A stretch of DNA of 64,000 nt from JBGMEA01 sp963674555 (GTDB lineage: Bacteria; Bacillota; Clostridia; Eubacteriales; Anaerofustaceae), in contig OY771429.1 of NCBI GenBank assembly GCA_963674555.1, forward strand, positions 1,054,001-1,118,000. Direction: 5' to 3'. The position numbers were made by a program, and so were the translations under genes. Below are positions 8,087-15,944 of the stretch, one piece after another (positions within the stretch are counted from its first letter, which is position 1; each line of letters begins with the position of its first letter). The notes under the pieces are model-generated. The model did not search any database. It worked only from the letters and a program-made list of their open reading frames with translations, and was not told the origin of the DNA.

Positions 8087-9418
8087 CTAAATACAGGGAT
8101 GCGGGCAATCCGTACATACTTCCAGTTGATCTTTTCTGATCTGCTTTATGGTATCCCCGTCATTAAGAAATACCGGTTTATCATCGCCTGACGATAATTT
8201 TGTTTGATCAAAATTTATTTTATCGTTCATATGATGCAGATGCCCTTTTACCAGATCCCACCCTTTTTCTGACATGATATGCACGGGTATTTTAACGCCG
8301 ACCTGAGCCACTGAGTACGGTTCAATATGTTCAACGATCTGTTTTGAAGCGCATGACCATACAATATCGGCATTCTCTTTCATCGCTATAGCTGCCTGTT
8401 CAGATATCCCTGTCGAACAAAGACCGAAACTGTAGATCGTAACATCGTATTCTTGCTCGATCGTTTTTAGTTCTGTCTGCAACAAATTATCCGAAGAAGC
8501 CAGCGTTACCGCTATCCTTTTGTACCCAAGGGAGATCGCTTTTCTCACACCCGCGATTTGATCGATCTCAGCAGTATACGGAAAAACAGGAATGATATCC
8601 GATTCGTAAGCTGTTTTCATGATCCGCTCAGAGGGACTGGTATAAAATAATCCGGTCATCCTTTTAACTGCACCTTGTGTATTTTCGTTGTTTGTCGTAA
8701 TGATCGTACCGAGATTATTCGATACGATCACAGCCGCATCGAGTAAATCATCCGTAAATGCTGAAGAGATCGTCTCGGAAGCACCGAACAATACATTGGC
8801 TTCACATGAATTAAGCGGTCTGTTCGTATCAAAATAGCCGCCTTTAATAACTACTTCATCGATCAATCTGCATAAAAGTTTCGATTGCTGTTCACCTTCT
8901 TCATTTTGGATCGCTTCAATCAAACGCTCGCTGGTCTTACCGCCGACCTCTCTTAAAAGCTTCATCATCAAAGGACAATACTTGATCGGTATCTTAGTCG
9001 CGCGTATCGCGGATAAGTCATCTCCGTTACCGGAAAGGATGATATAACTGCCAAACATCCTTGTGATATGCACGGCGTTTTTCTCATAATAATCTCGGAC
9101 ATTTTCCAAAATAAAATCGCTGCCGATTTGTGCATCTCCGCTGAACTGCCATATCAAGTATTTATGATCCGCAGTTAAATATTCGGATCGAAAATCATTT
9201 TCCTTTTCGCCACTTAATATTTCCCCGGAAATATAGTCTTCTATCGGCATTTCATAGAATGGATACTTTTTTAGAAAATCGATATCTTCCTGTTCAGTAA
9301 AATACTTCTCGATCGGTATTTGCTTCAGTTTGATCTTGATTTCATACTTGTTTTTTTGGATCTCCGATAACGCATATTCTTCGGTTTCTCTTAACAAGAT
9401 CGGTTTATCTGCAGTCAT
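8087..9418 (-). CDS. DUF2099 protein, bacterial homologue of methanogenesis marker protein 8
   Basis: 443 residues, function unknown. From about residue 145 it carries the motif series I know from DUF2099 / methanogenesis marker 8 of methanogenic archaea: IKYCPL, FGASE, DAAVIVSNN with TIITT (the archaeal proteins have CDGAGTV here), a GLFYTSPSE segment, IDQIAGVRKAISLGYKRIAVT and CASKQI. It has an N-terminal extension of about 130 residues and a Cys-rich C-terminus (CTDCPHPC) that could bind a metal. GGAGC lies 5 bases upstream of the ATG. It is the last gene of a same-strand group with a GshF-type ATP-grasp enzyme and a CoA-disulfide-reductase-like flavoenzyme. The family link is from memory of motifs. 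A role in corrinoid or thiol chemistry would be inference. Confidence 0.75.
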   Translation of the reverse strand: MTADKPILLRETEEYALSEIQKNKYEIKIKLKQIPIEKYFTEQEDIDFLKKYPFYEMPIEDYISGEILSGEKENDFRSEYLTADHKYLIWQFSGDAQIGSDFILENVRDYYEKNAVHITRMFGSYIILSGNGDDLSAIRATKIPIKYCPLMMKLLREVGGKTSERLIEAIQNEEGEQQSKLLCRLIDEVVIKGGYFDTNRPLNSCEANVLFGASETISSAFTDDLLDAAVIVSNNLGTIITTNNENTQGAVKRMTGLFYTSPSERIMKTAYESDIIPVFPYTAEIDQIAGVRKAISLGYKRIAVTLASSDNLLQTELKTIEQEYDVTIYSFGLCSTGISEQAAIAMKENADIVWSCASKQIVEHIEPYSVAQVGVKIPVHIMSEKGWDLVKGHLHHMNDKINFDQTKLSSGDDKPVFLNDGDTIKQIRKDQLEVCTDCPHPCI

Positions 9419-9473
9419 ATTCGCTCCTTTTTAGAAATGGCCTTCAACTTTGCCTTGCTTACTTAATTATTTA

Positions 9474-10472
9474 TTATTCTTTAATATCAAACCCAAGCAA
9501 AAACAATATCTTTTTTTCTACATGTCTGTTCTTACCTTTGTATGGAAAATCATGAATATGCAGAGCGGGATTGAAATTCAGTTCAATGATCGCGTAATTA
9601 GTTTCAGAAGGTTCTTCGGAAATATTTTTTATGATCATATCCACGCCGCATATTTTAGCACCTACAGCATGCGCGGCGTGCACAGCGATCGATTTATAAC
9701 CTTGCGGTATATCGTCCGTAAAATCGATACTGTCACCACCGGTACTGATATTCGAATTTTCTCTGAGGTATATTATCTGATCTTTTTGCGGAATAGACTG
9801 AGAATTTAACTTTTGGATACGCAAAAAATCTTTTTCGATATCGCCGAGTTGTATCTTTTCCAAAGGTGTTACATAGCCTTTCCCTCTTAAAGGATCTTGA
9901 TTTTTGATACCTATTAATTGCTCGATAGTATGAACGCCGTCACCGATTACATTAGCCGGTACGCGATGCAATATCGCCACAGTTTCATCACCGACCACAA
10001 GAAAGCGGTATTCTTTTCCTTCGATGTATTCTTCAATAATAACGGAATTATCGTATTTAAAAGCATACGTAACTGCGTTTTCATAGTCCGATTCGGTGTA
10101 TGGATACTTTAAGATCACAACACCTTTTCCAAAATTGGTCGATTTAGGCTTAATGACAATATCGCCATCTTTGAATCGAGCGAACTCTTTAAGTGCTTTT
10201 TCTGTATTTTTTACTGCCACACCGTTTGGCACCCTAATGCCGTTTTCTTTAAGCACCAGTTTTGATACTTGCTTATTTTCCATAAGCAGAGATGATATGT
10301 AGGTATCGCAAGATGTGCGCGTAGCTTGTTTGATATACTCGACCTTGCCATTTTGTTTAAGGCGTATAAAATTATCATCCCAATCGATTACTTCAACATT
10401 GATACCTTGTTTTATAGCTTCGTTGATCAATAACTGTGTTGAGAGTTCAAGGCTCTCATAGCCTTCGATCAT
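9474..10472 (-). CDS. Stand-alone ATP-grasp ligase matching the glutathione synthetase half of GshF
   Basis: 332 residues that match the C-terminal ATP-grasp half of bifunctional glutathione synthase GshF/GshAB: ELSTQLLI at the start, YIKQATRTS, VIKPKSTNFGKGV, a VIIEEYIEGKEYRF block, RVPANVIGDG, NQDPLRGKG, TPLEKIQLGDIE, YLRENSNISTGGDSID, GAKICGVDMI and an N-F-N-P-A metal loop. The gamma-glutamylcysteine ligase half (about 400 residues) is absent and no such gene adjoins. I start at the ATG at 10472, preceded by AAGGAGGG at 7 bases; the frame stays open 15 codons further. It could join glycine or another amino acid to a gamma-Glu-Cys-like thiol made elsewhere, or a different substrate. The DUF2099 gene follows after 55 bases; the CoA-disulfide-reductase-like gene precedes it. 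Confidence 0.85.
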   Translation of the reverse strand: MIEGYESLELSTQLLINEAIKQGINVEVIDWDDNFIRLKQNGKVEYIKQATRTSCDTYISSLLMENKQVSKLVLKENGIRVPNGVAVKNTEKALKEFARFKDGDIVIKPKSTNFGKGVVILKYPYTESDYENAVTYAFKYDNSVIIEEYIEGKEYRFLVVGDETVAILHRVPANVIGDGVHTIEQLIGIKNQDPLRGKGYVTPLEKIQLGDIEKDFLRIQKLNSQSIPQKDQIIYLRENSNISTGGDSIDFTDDIPQGYKSIAVHAAHAVGAKICGVDMIIKNISEEPSETNYAIIELNFNPALHIHDFPYKGKNRHVEKKILFLLGFDIKE

Positions 10473-10559
10473 GGTTTTACCCTCCTTGGGATGTAACTTT
10501 ACTTCAGATAGAGTCATTATACCCTAAAAACTTTTTTTTATGATGAATGTATCTGTTAT

Positions 10560-11897
10560 TTATTCTTCCAATGCTTTTTCCAAAAGCAGACCGGTATACA
10601 TAATAGGATCTCTCGCTGTCGAATAAGGCGGTGAATATGCCAGATCTAAATGTTCAAGATCAGTAGCTAGCGCTTTATACGTGATCGCTGTCGCCAAAAC
10701 ATCGATCCGTTTATCCACGCCGTCGAATCCAATGATCTGCGCTCCGATCAAACGACCCGTTTTTTTATCAGCGATAGACTTGATCTGCATCTCATGTCCG
10801 CCCATTATCGGAGCCTTACTGAATTTCGAATGGTGTGACACAACGGTATCATAACCGAGATCATTGGCTTCTCTTTCAGAAAGTCCCGTCATAGCGATCG
10901 CCATATCGAACATTTGACAGATCCCTGTTCCGACGATACCTTTGAATTCGACATCTTTCCCTGTAATGATGTCACCTGTTAATTTGCCTGTTTTATTCGC
11001 TGTCGAACCTAACGGGCGATAGACGCTTTCTCCACTAAGCACATGATATTGCACGGCACAATCCCCACAAGCGTAGATGTCCGGGAGATTCGTTTGCAAC
11101 TTTTGATTTACCTGTATCGCACCGGCAACACCCAATTCGATCCCCGCAGATTCCGCTATCTTCGTATTGGGTCGTACGCCTGTGGCCATAAGGACCATAT
11201 CCGCTTTGATCTCAGTATCATCTGCAAGCGCTACACTGTTACCGGTGATTTTCGAGACCGAGGCATCCGTATAAACTTTAGCCCCTTTTTCTTCGAGATA
11301 AGACTGAACATAGGCCGCCATATCACTGTCCAATGCCGGTGCTATTTGCGGAAGACGCTCAAACAATGTGACATTCATGCCTCTGTGCATCAGGTTTTCA
11401 CACATCTCAAGTCCGATAAATCCTGTCCCGATTATCGCAATTTCTTTTGGCTTATTTTCGTCTATAAATGATGCGATACGTTTCATGTCATCCACATTAC
11501 GCAAGGTGAATACATGCTTGTTTTCTGCTCCGTCGATAGGAGGCACACTCGCACTGGCGCCTGTTGCTACCACGAGCTTATCATAATGATCATCAAAAAC
11601 TTCTTCACTTTCGAGATTTTTAACTTGAACGGTTTTTGTTTCGGGATCTATCGAAAGCACTTCGTGTTTTATCTTTACATCCACATTATATTTCTGTTTA
11701 AAATACGCAGAGTCCCTCGGTGCTATCATCCTGATATCATCCATGATACCACCCAGATAATAGGGCATCCCGCACCCGGAATAAGAAATATAGGATCCTT
11801 TTTCATATAATACGATTTCCGCACTTGTGTCATTTCTTCTTGCTTCTGTTGCAGCTGATGTTCCTGCGGCTACTGCCCCGATAATAATGATTCGCAT
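10560..11897 (-). CDS. CoA-disulfide reductase / NAD(P)H oxidase-type flavoprotein
   Basis: 445-residue FAD-dependent pyridine nucleotide-disulfide oxidoreductase. Visible are the N-terminal FAD motif (IIGAVAAGTSAA), a single redox cysteine C42 in YSGCGMPYYLGG, the central NAD(P)H-binding IIGTGFIGLEM motif, the ATGVRP and YACGDCA FAD loops and a C-terminal dimerisation domain with AYSPPYSTARDP. The single active Cys and the YSPPYS segment are typical of CoA-disulfide reductases and Nox enzymes rather than two-Cys reductases. It could keep CoA or another thiol reduced, or remove oxygen or polysulfide. GGGGGA precedes the ATG. It belongs to a run of five minus-strand genes with redox character. 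Confidence 0.88.
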   Translation of the reverse strand: MRIIIIGAVAAGTSAATEARRNDTSAEIVLYEKGSYISYSGCGMPYYLGGIMDDIRMIAPRDSAYFKQKYNVDVKIKHEVLSIDPETKTVQVKNLESEEVFDDHYDKLVVATGASASVPPIDGAENKHVFTLRNVDDMKRIASFIDENKPKEIAIIGTGFIGLEMCENLMHRGMNVTLFERLPQIAPALDSDMAAYVQSYLEEKGAKVYTDASVSKITGNSVALADDTEIKADMVLMATGVRPNTKIAESAGIELGVAGAIQVNQKLQTNLPDIYACGDCAVQYHVLSGESVYRPLGSTANKTGKLTGDIITGKDVEFKGIVGTGICQMFDMAIAMTGLSEREANDLGYDTVVSHHSKFSKAPIMGGHEMQIKSIADKKTGRLIGAQIIGFDGVDKRIDVLATAITYKALATDLEHLDLAYSPPYSTARDPIMYTGLLLEKALEE

Positions 11898-11955
11898 AAT
11901 GATTCCCCCTTATTCATTTGATCTTTTAAATTCCGTCATGCACACGACTATAATT

Positions 11956-12480
11956 TTAAACATTAAAATCTTCCTGTACAACGACTTCGGATAATTTTTT
12001 ACGGTCAGTCTCGTAACGTTCAGTAGATTTTAATTCCTTTGCGGGATATCCCACGCCCAATATATTGATTGGCTCTAACTCACTCGGTATGTTAAATTCA
12101 TCTCTCAGTGCGCTTGGGTCAAAAAAACATACCCAAATAGAGCCGAGATCCAATTCTGTCGCTTCAAGCATCATGTAAGTTGTAACGATGGAACTGTCAA
12201 TATCCGTCGAGCGTTTACCGTCAAACGGACGCTCCCATGCTTCAGATCGATTTGCACAGACAATAAATGCAAGCGGAGCATCATATACATTGCCCGCTTT
12301 TTTTAGTTTTCTTAGTCCTTCTTTGCTTTTGACCACAAGTATCTTGTATGGTTGATTATTATGCGCTGTCGGCGCAAGACGCGCTGCTTGTAAAACCTTA
12401 TCCTCTTTTACCGATTCAACTCCTCTTTCAAGAAAGCCGCGAACCGAACAACGTTTTTTTGCTAATTCAAAAAAATCCAT
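11956..12480 (-). CDS. Nitroreductase-family flavoprotein
   Basis: 174 residues, the usual size of small FMN-dependent nitroreductases. The N-terminal FELAKKRCSVRGF segment binds FMN phosphate, APTAHNNQPYK is the family's second motif, and GSIWVCFFDP with the ILGVGYPA segment closes the fold. Substrate unknown. It lies 27 bases after the FMN-binding PNPOx-like gene and 58 bases before the CoA-disulfide-reductase-like gene, so cotranscription is likely. Confidence 0.88.
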   Translation of the reverse strand: MDFFELAKKRCSVRGFLERGVESVKEDKVLQAARLAPTAHNNQPYKILVVKSKEGLRKLKKAGNVYDAPLAFIVCANRSEAWERPFDGKRSTDIDSSIVTTYMMLEATELDLGSIWVCFFDPSALRDEFNIPSELEPINILGVGYPAKELKSTERYETDRKKLSEVVVQEDFNV

Positions 12481-12507
12481 ATTATTTATCCTTTCTTTAA
12501 TTGATAT

Positions 12508-12942
12508 TTATACTTCGAACTCAACATAATCGGATCTACCAGAACGAAACCGTATCCTCTTCGTTGTAAATTTTATTATCGTCAGTTCCGGGGAGCCTGC
12601 ACCGTTGGGATAGATCGGCAACATTCTATCGTTCCAAAGCTGCATGCGAACTTTTTCGTCTTGGGTGCAAACAGCTTCTCCGTAAAGCCAAGCAGTTTTT
12701 TCGCCAAAAGTAAAATACACACTGGCTCTTGTGTTATGTGCAAGTTCCTCTATTTTTCGCGTCCCTTTTTTGCATGTGAAATATACTTCGTCAAGTGATT
12801 TGTCGCATATATTTCCCATGATCCTTGAATCAGGATATCCGTCCGCAGTTAGTGTCGATAAAATAAAAGTTTGTTTCGGATCATTAAGTTGCGTCTCAAT
12901 AAATGTCATGATCTCTTTCCGCTCCGATAGTTTTTTATCCAT
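12508..12942 (-). CDS. Pyridoxamine 5'-phosphate oxidase-like flavin-binding protein
   Basis: 144 residues with the split beta-barrel of the PNPOx-like / general stress protein 26 family: an N-terminal helix, TFILSTLTADGYPDSRIMG, a VYFTCKKGTRKIEEL block, NTRASVYFTF and an AWLYGEAV strand. Such proteins bind FMN or F420-like cofactors; real PNP oxidase activity is unlikely at this size. It opens the run of redox genes reading left. GGAGG lies before the ATG. Confidence 0.82.
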   Translation of the reverse strand: MDKKLSERKEIMTFIETQLNDPKQTFILSTLTADGYPDSRIMGNICDKSLDEVYFTCKKGTRKIEELAHNTRASVYFTFGEKTAWLYGEAVCTQDEKVRMQLWNDRMLPIYPNGAGSPELTIIKFTTKRIRFRSGRSDYVEFEV

Positions 12943-13232
12943 ATCAACCTCCCACTATCATACTTCCATTATATGATAATCCTTTCGTTTTTCAAATATG
13001 AGAGGTACTTTGATGTCTTATAATCATAAAAACTATAAAAAAGTAAGAAAAAAGCCATTATATCCTTTAAAATATATGTGCATTCTTAAGCATTTTTTGA
13101 TATAATGATTCGTAGACAGTTTTTAGAACTACATCGTTTATATCTGATAAAAATAAAATGTGTTGATTACGTTGTATCCTGTAAATATGATAATGGATCG
13201 TTAAATAGCGTAAATCGAAAGGAGAATATATT

Positions 13233-13883
13233 ATGGACGAAACCGTTTTACAAGCTATGCCCAGAAGCGGTCCCGTGAAACAAACGAGAAAAGAAGGCTT
13301 TTTACCCGGCGTATTGGCAAAGCCGAACGAACCTTCAACTATGGTGCAATTTGAGCCTCTCGCAATAGATAAACTTGTTGCACATCACGGCTCACATGCG
13401 ACTTTATGGATCGAATTGGAAAAAGAAAAAAAATTCGGATTCATTACCGAATTGCAAAGGCATCCGGTATCAAGAAATATCATTCATATCGATATCAAAC
13501 TGGTAGATGCCAATGAAGAAATCAAAATTTCGCTTCCGATCAACTTCCAAGGACGTGAAGAGATCGAGCGTAAAGTTCTTCAATTGCAAGTTTATCGTTC
13601 TGAAGTCGAAGTTCAAGGCAAAGCGACTGAACTGCCTGACATGATCACAGCTGAAGTAACCGAAAAAGAATTAGGCGATAATGTAACAGTTGAAGATTTT
13701 GAAGTGCCGGAAGGTATTGAAATCCTTGATGACGCTGAAGAAATCTATGCAGCTGTCAAACCGGTTCGAGAAATGGTTCTTGAAGAAGAAACAGAAGACA
13801 CTGAATCTGACGAAATGCTTGAAGGCGAAGAAGCACAAGAAGAAACCGAAGATGCTGCTTCCGAAGCTGAAGCAGAAGAATAA
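13233..13883 (+). CDS. rplY: 50S ribosomal protein L25, Ctc-type
   Basis: 216 residues. The N-terminal half is the 5S rRNA-binding L25 domain (RKEGFLPGVL, ITELQRHPVSRNIIHIDIK); the second half is the TL5/Ctc beta domain (ISLPINFQG, GNVTVEDFEVPEG-like segment), followed by an extremely Glu-rich tail of about 40 residues. Length fits Ctc proteins. The gene stands alone with GAAAGGAG 9 bases upstream of the ATG and a strong terminator after it. In Bacilli this protein is a general stress protein. Confidence 0.92.
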   Translation: MDETVLQAMPRSGPVKQTRKEGFLPGVLAKPNEPSTMVQFEPLAIDKLVAHHGSHATLWIELEKEKKFGFITELQRHPVSRNIIHIDIKLVDANEEIKISLPINFQGREEIERKVLQLQVYRSEVEVQGKATELPDMITAEVTEKELGDNVTVEDFEVPEGIEILDDAEEIYAAVKPVREMVLEEETEDTESDEMLEGEEAQEETEDAASEAEAEE

Positions 13884-13893
13884 ATCTAACAAC

Positions 13894-13928
13894 AAAAAAG
13901 GTAAAATATATATTTTACCTTTTTTTTA
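13894..13928 (+). terminator. Terminator after L25 gene
   Basis: Continuous palindrome AAAAAAGGTAAAATATA / TATATTTTACCTTTTTT followed by T and A. Confidence 0.85.
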
Positions 13929-14045
13929 TTCTACTTATGTTGTTTGAGCACTTTCTTTTCTGTACACTTTATTAAATAATACGTATGTTCTTTCGCTCTT
14001 TTTCACAAATACTAATAATCAGCCTGGTTATTTAAATAAACAATC

Positions 14046-15944
14046 TTACCACGTTTTACTCAGCACTTTTTCAACAAAGATCTTACTTATAACTTTATCG
14101 AATTGCAGCCCTGCATGTCTTTTAATTTCATCTACCGCTTCATCCTCGCTAAGTGCACTTCGATAGCTACGTTTGCTTGTCATTGCATCGTAAGCGTCAG
14201 CAAGCGCAATGATCCTCGCTTCCAATGAAATCTCACTCCCTTTTAAACCTTTTGGATATCCTTTACCATCCCACCTCTCATGATGTTCCGAAACAAAATT
14301 TGCTAATTCGGCAAATTCTTTTACACCGCTAAGTATCCGCCAGCTTGCGTCAGGATGCTTCTTCATTTCGATCCATTCATCTGTTGTGAGTTTACCGGGC
14401 TTATTCAGAATATTTTCGCTTATACCGATTTTACCGATATCATGCACGAGTCCGGCTGTTTTTATTTGATTGATATGTTCTTCGCTGAATTGCATCTGTC
14501 TTGCGATCAATTCACATATCCTGCTTACTCGTTTCGAATGGTCAAGTTCTCTGTTACTCTTTTCAAACAATGTATTCATGATCAGCAAGATCATTTTACT
14601 TCGCATACTGGCGCTTTCGTACATCTTGCTCTTATACATTTCATTTTCAGCATCCGATAAAACTGTAATGAGTTCTTCATCCATAGAGTTTTTGCCCGCA
14701 CATCCGAAAGAAACGGAAAGATCCAGAAAGTCGATTTTGTCCTGCGCAAGCTCTGATTTGATTTGATTGATTATGGATTTAGCCCTGTCCGTAGTTGTTC
14801 TGGGCAGAGCGACTACAAACTCATCCCCACCGAGTCTTGAGACGATATCATTCCCCCTGCAACTTTTGTTGATCATGCCTGCTACCTTTTTTAAAAGCTT
14901 ATCCCCTTCGTGATGACCCAGCGAATCATTTACCAATTTCAATCCGTTGATATCTGCCATAAAAATACTGATGGGTAAATTGTCGGGTGAGTCCATTTTT
15001 TCAAGTTCTTCTTCGAAAAACCTGCGATTATACAACCCTGTTAGATGATCGTGATAACTAAGATACTCCACCTGCTCTTGTCTGTGTTTCCTCTCTGAGA
15101 TATCTCTGATCGTACATTGGATCACTTTTTGATCCCCGGCCTGAAAAATATTGCTTGAAAATTCAATACTGATAGATTTATTATCAGTCCTTTGCACAGC
15201 TAGTTCATCACAAAAGAAATATTCCAGTTTTTGCACATCAGTAAATAACGCATGCACATTTTCGGCTTCGATAAATAAACCGATTTCCCAAATTGTTTTA
15301 CCGATAAGATCTTCTTTTGAGCAACCGAATAATTTTAATAACGCAAAATTAACATCTACGATCTCACAACTCTCGGCATTAAGAACAAGAATGCCGTCTT
15401 TTGAAGTCTCGAATAGCCGTCTGTAACGAGATTCGGATATCTTCAATGCGGATTCTATTTCCCTTCGTTTCAACAACTCTGTTTCAATAGCTTTTGTTCG
15501 TTCAGCGACCACTTCCTCCAAGTGTTCTCTTTGTCGCCGTTGCATAACATTCGCTTCCTTGATCTTGCTCATTGCGATTATTTGTGCCATCATTTCTGTT
15601 TGATCCAATGGCTTCGATAAAAATCCTTCACCACCCGCTTCTAAAGTTTTTAAACGCAATGCTCTGTCTGTTTTTAAAGCAGTCAGAAATAATATGGGTA
15701 TGATTGATAGTTCCAGATCATTTTTCATGAGTTTGCATACTTCGAAACCATCCATACCGGGCATCACGATATCCAGTAAGATAACATCGGGATCCTCCGC
15801 GCGCGCAATATATATACCGTCTTTGCCATTATTTGCTGTCAATACTTTTGCACCCGGTAAAATTTCTTCTATAACTGCTTTTATAGTGATCAAATTGTCA
15901 AGATTATCATCGATAGCCAATATTTTATAATTTTTGGTTTTCAT
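14046..15944 (-). CDS. Response regulator with PAS, GGDEF and HD-GYP domains
   Basis: 632 residues that combine a receiver domain (phospho-acceptor Asp in VILLDIVMPGMDG near residue 57), a short coiled coil, a PAS domain with its PAC segment, a GGDEF diguanylate cyclase domain with intact RLGGDEFV near residue 370, and an HD-GYP phosphodiesterase domain with HDIGKIG, HHERWDGKGYP and ALADAYDAM in the last 170 residues. Both c-di-GMP synthesis and breakdown motifs look complete. The start at 15944 has AGGGG upstream and overlaps the end of the histidine kinase gene by 20 bases, so it is translationally coupled; the frame is open 31 codons further inside the kinase gene but that is not a likely start. 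Confidence 0.92.
   Translation of the reverse strand: MKTKNYKILAIDDNLDNLITIKAVIEEILPGAKVLTANNGKDGIYIARAEDPDVILLDIVMPGMDGFEVCKLMKNDLELSIIPILFLTALKTDRALRLKTLEAGGEGFLSKPLDQTEMMAQIIAMSKIKEANVMQRRQREHLEEVVAERTKAIETELLKRREIESALKISESRYRRLFETSKDGILVLNAESCEIVDVNFALLKLFGCSKEDLIGKTIWEIGLFIEAENVHALFTDVQKLEYFFCDELAVQRTDNKSISIEFSSNIFQAGDQKVIQCTIRDISERKHRQEQVEYLSYHDHLTGLYNRRFFEEELEKMDSPDNLPISIFMADINGLKLVNDSLGHHEGDKLLKKVAGMINKSCRGNDIVSRLGGDEFVVALPRTTTDRAKSIINQIKSELAQDKIDFLDLSVSFGCAGKNSMDEELITVLSDAENEMYKSKMYESASMRSKMILLIMNTLFEKSNRELDHSKRVSRICELIARQMQFSEEHINQIKTAGLVHDIGKIGISENILNKPGKLTTDEWIEMKKHPDASWRILSGVKEFAELANFVSEHHERWDGKGYPKGLKGSEISLEARIIALADAYDAMTSKRSYRSALSEDEAVDEIKRHAGLQFDKVISKIFVEKVLSKTW

Noticed and set aside
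9450..9809. 119-codon plus-strand ORF
   Set aside because: Opposite the ATP-grasp gene, whose motifs prove the minus-strand frame.
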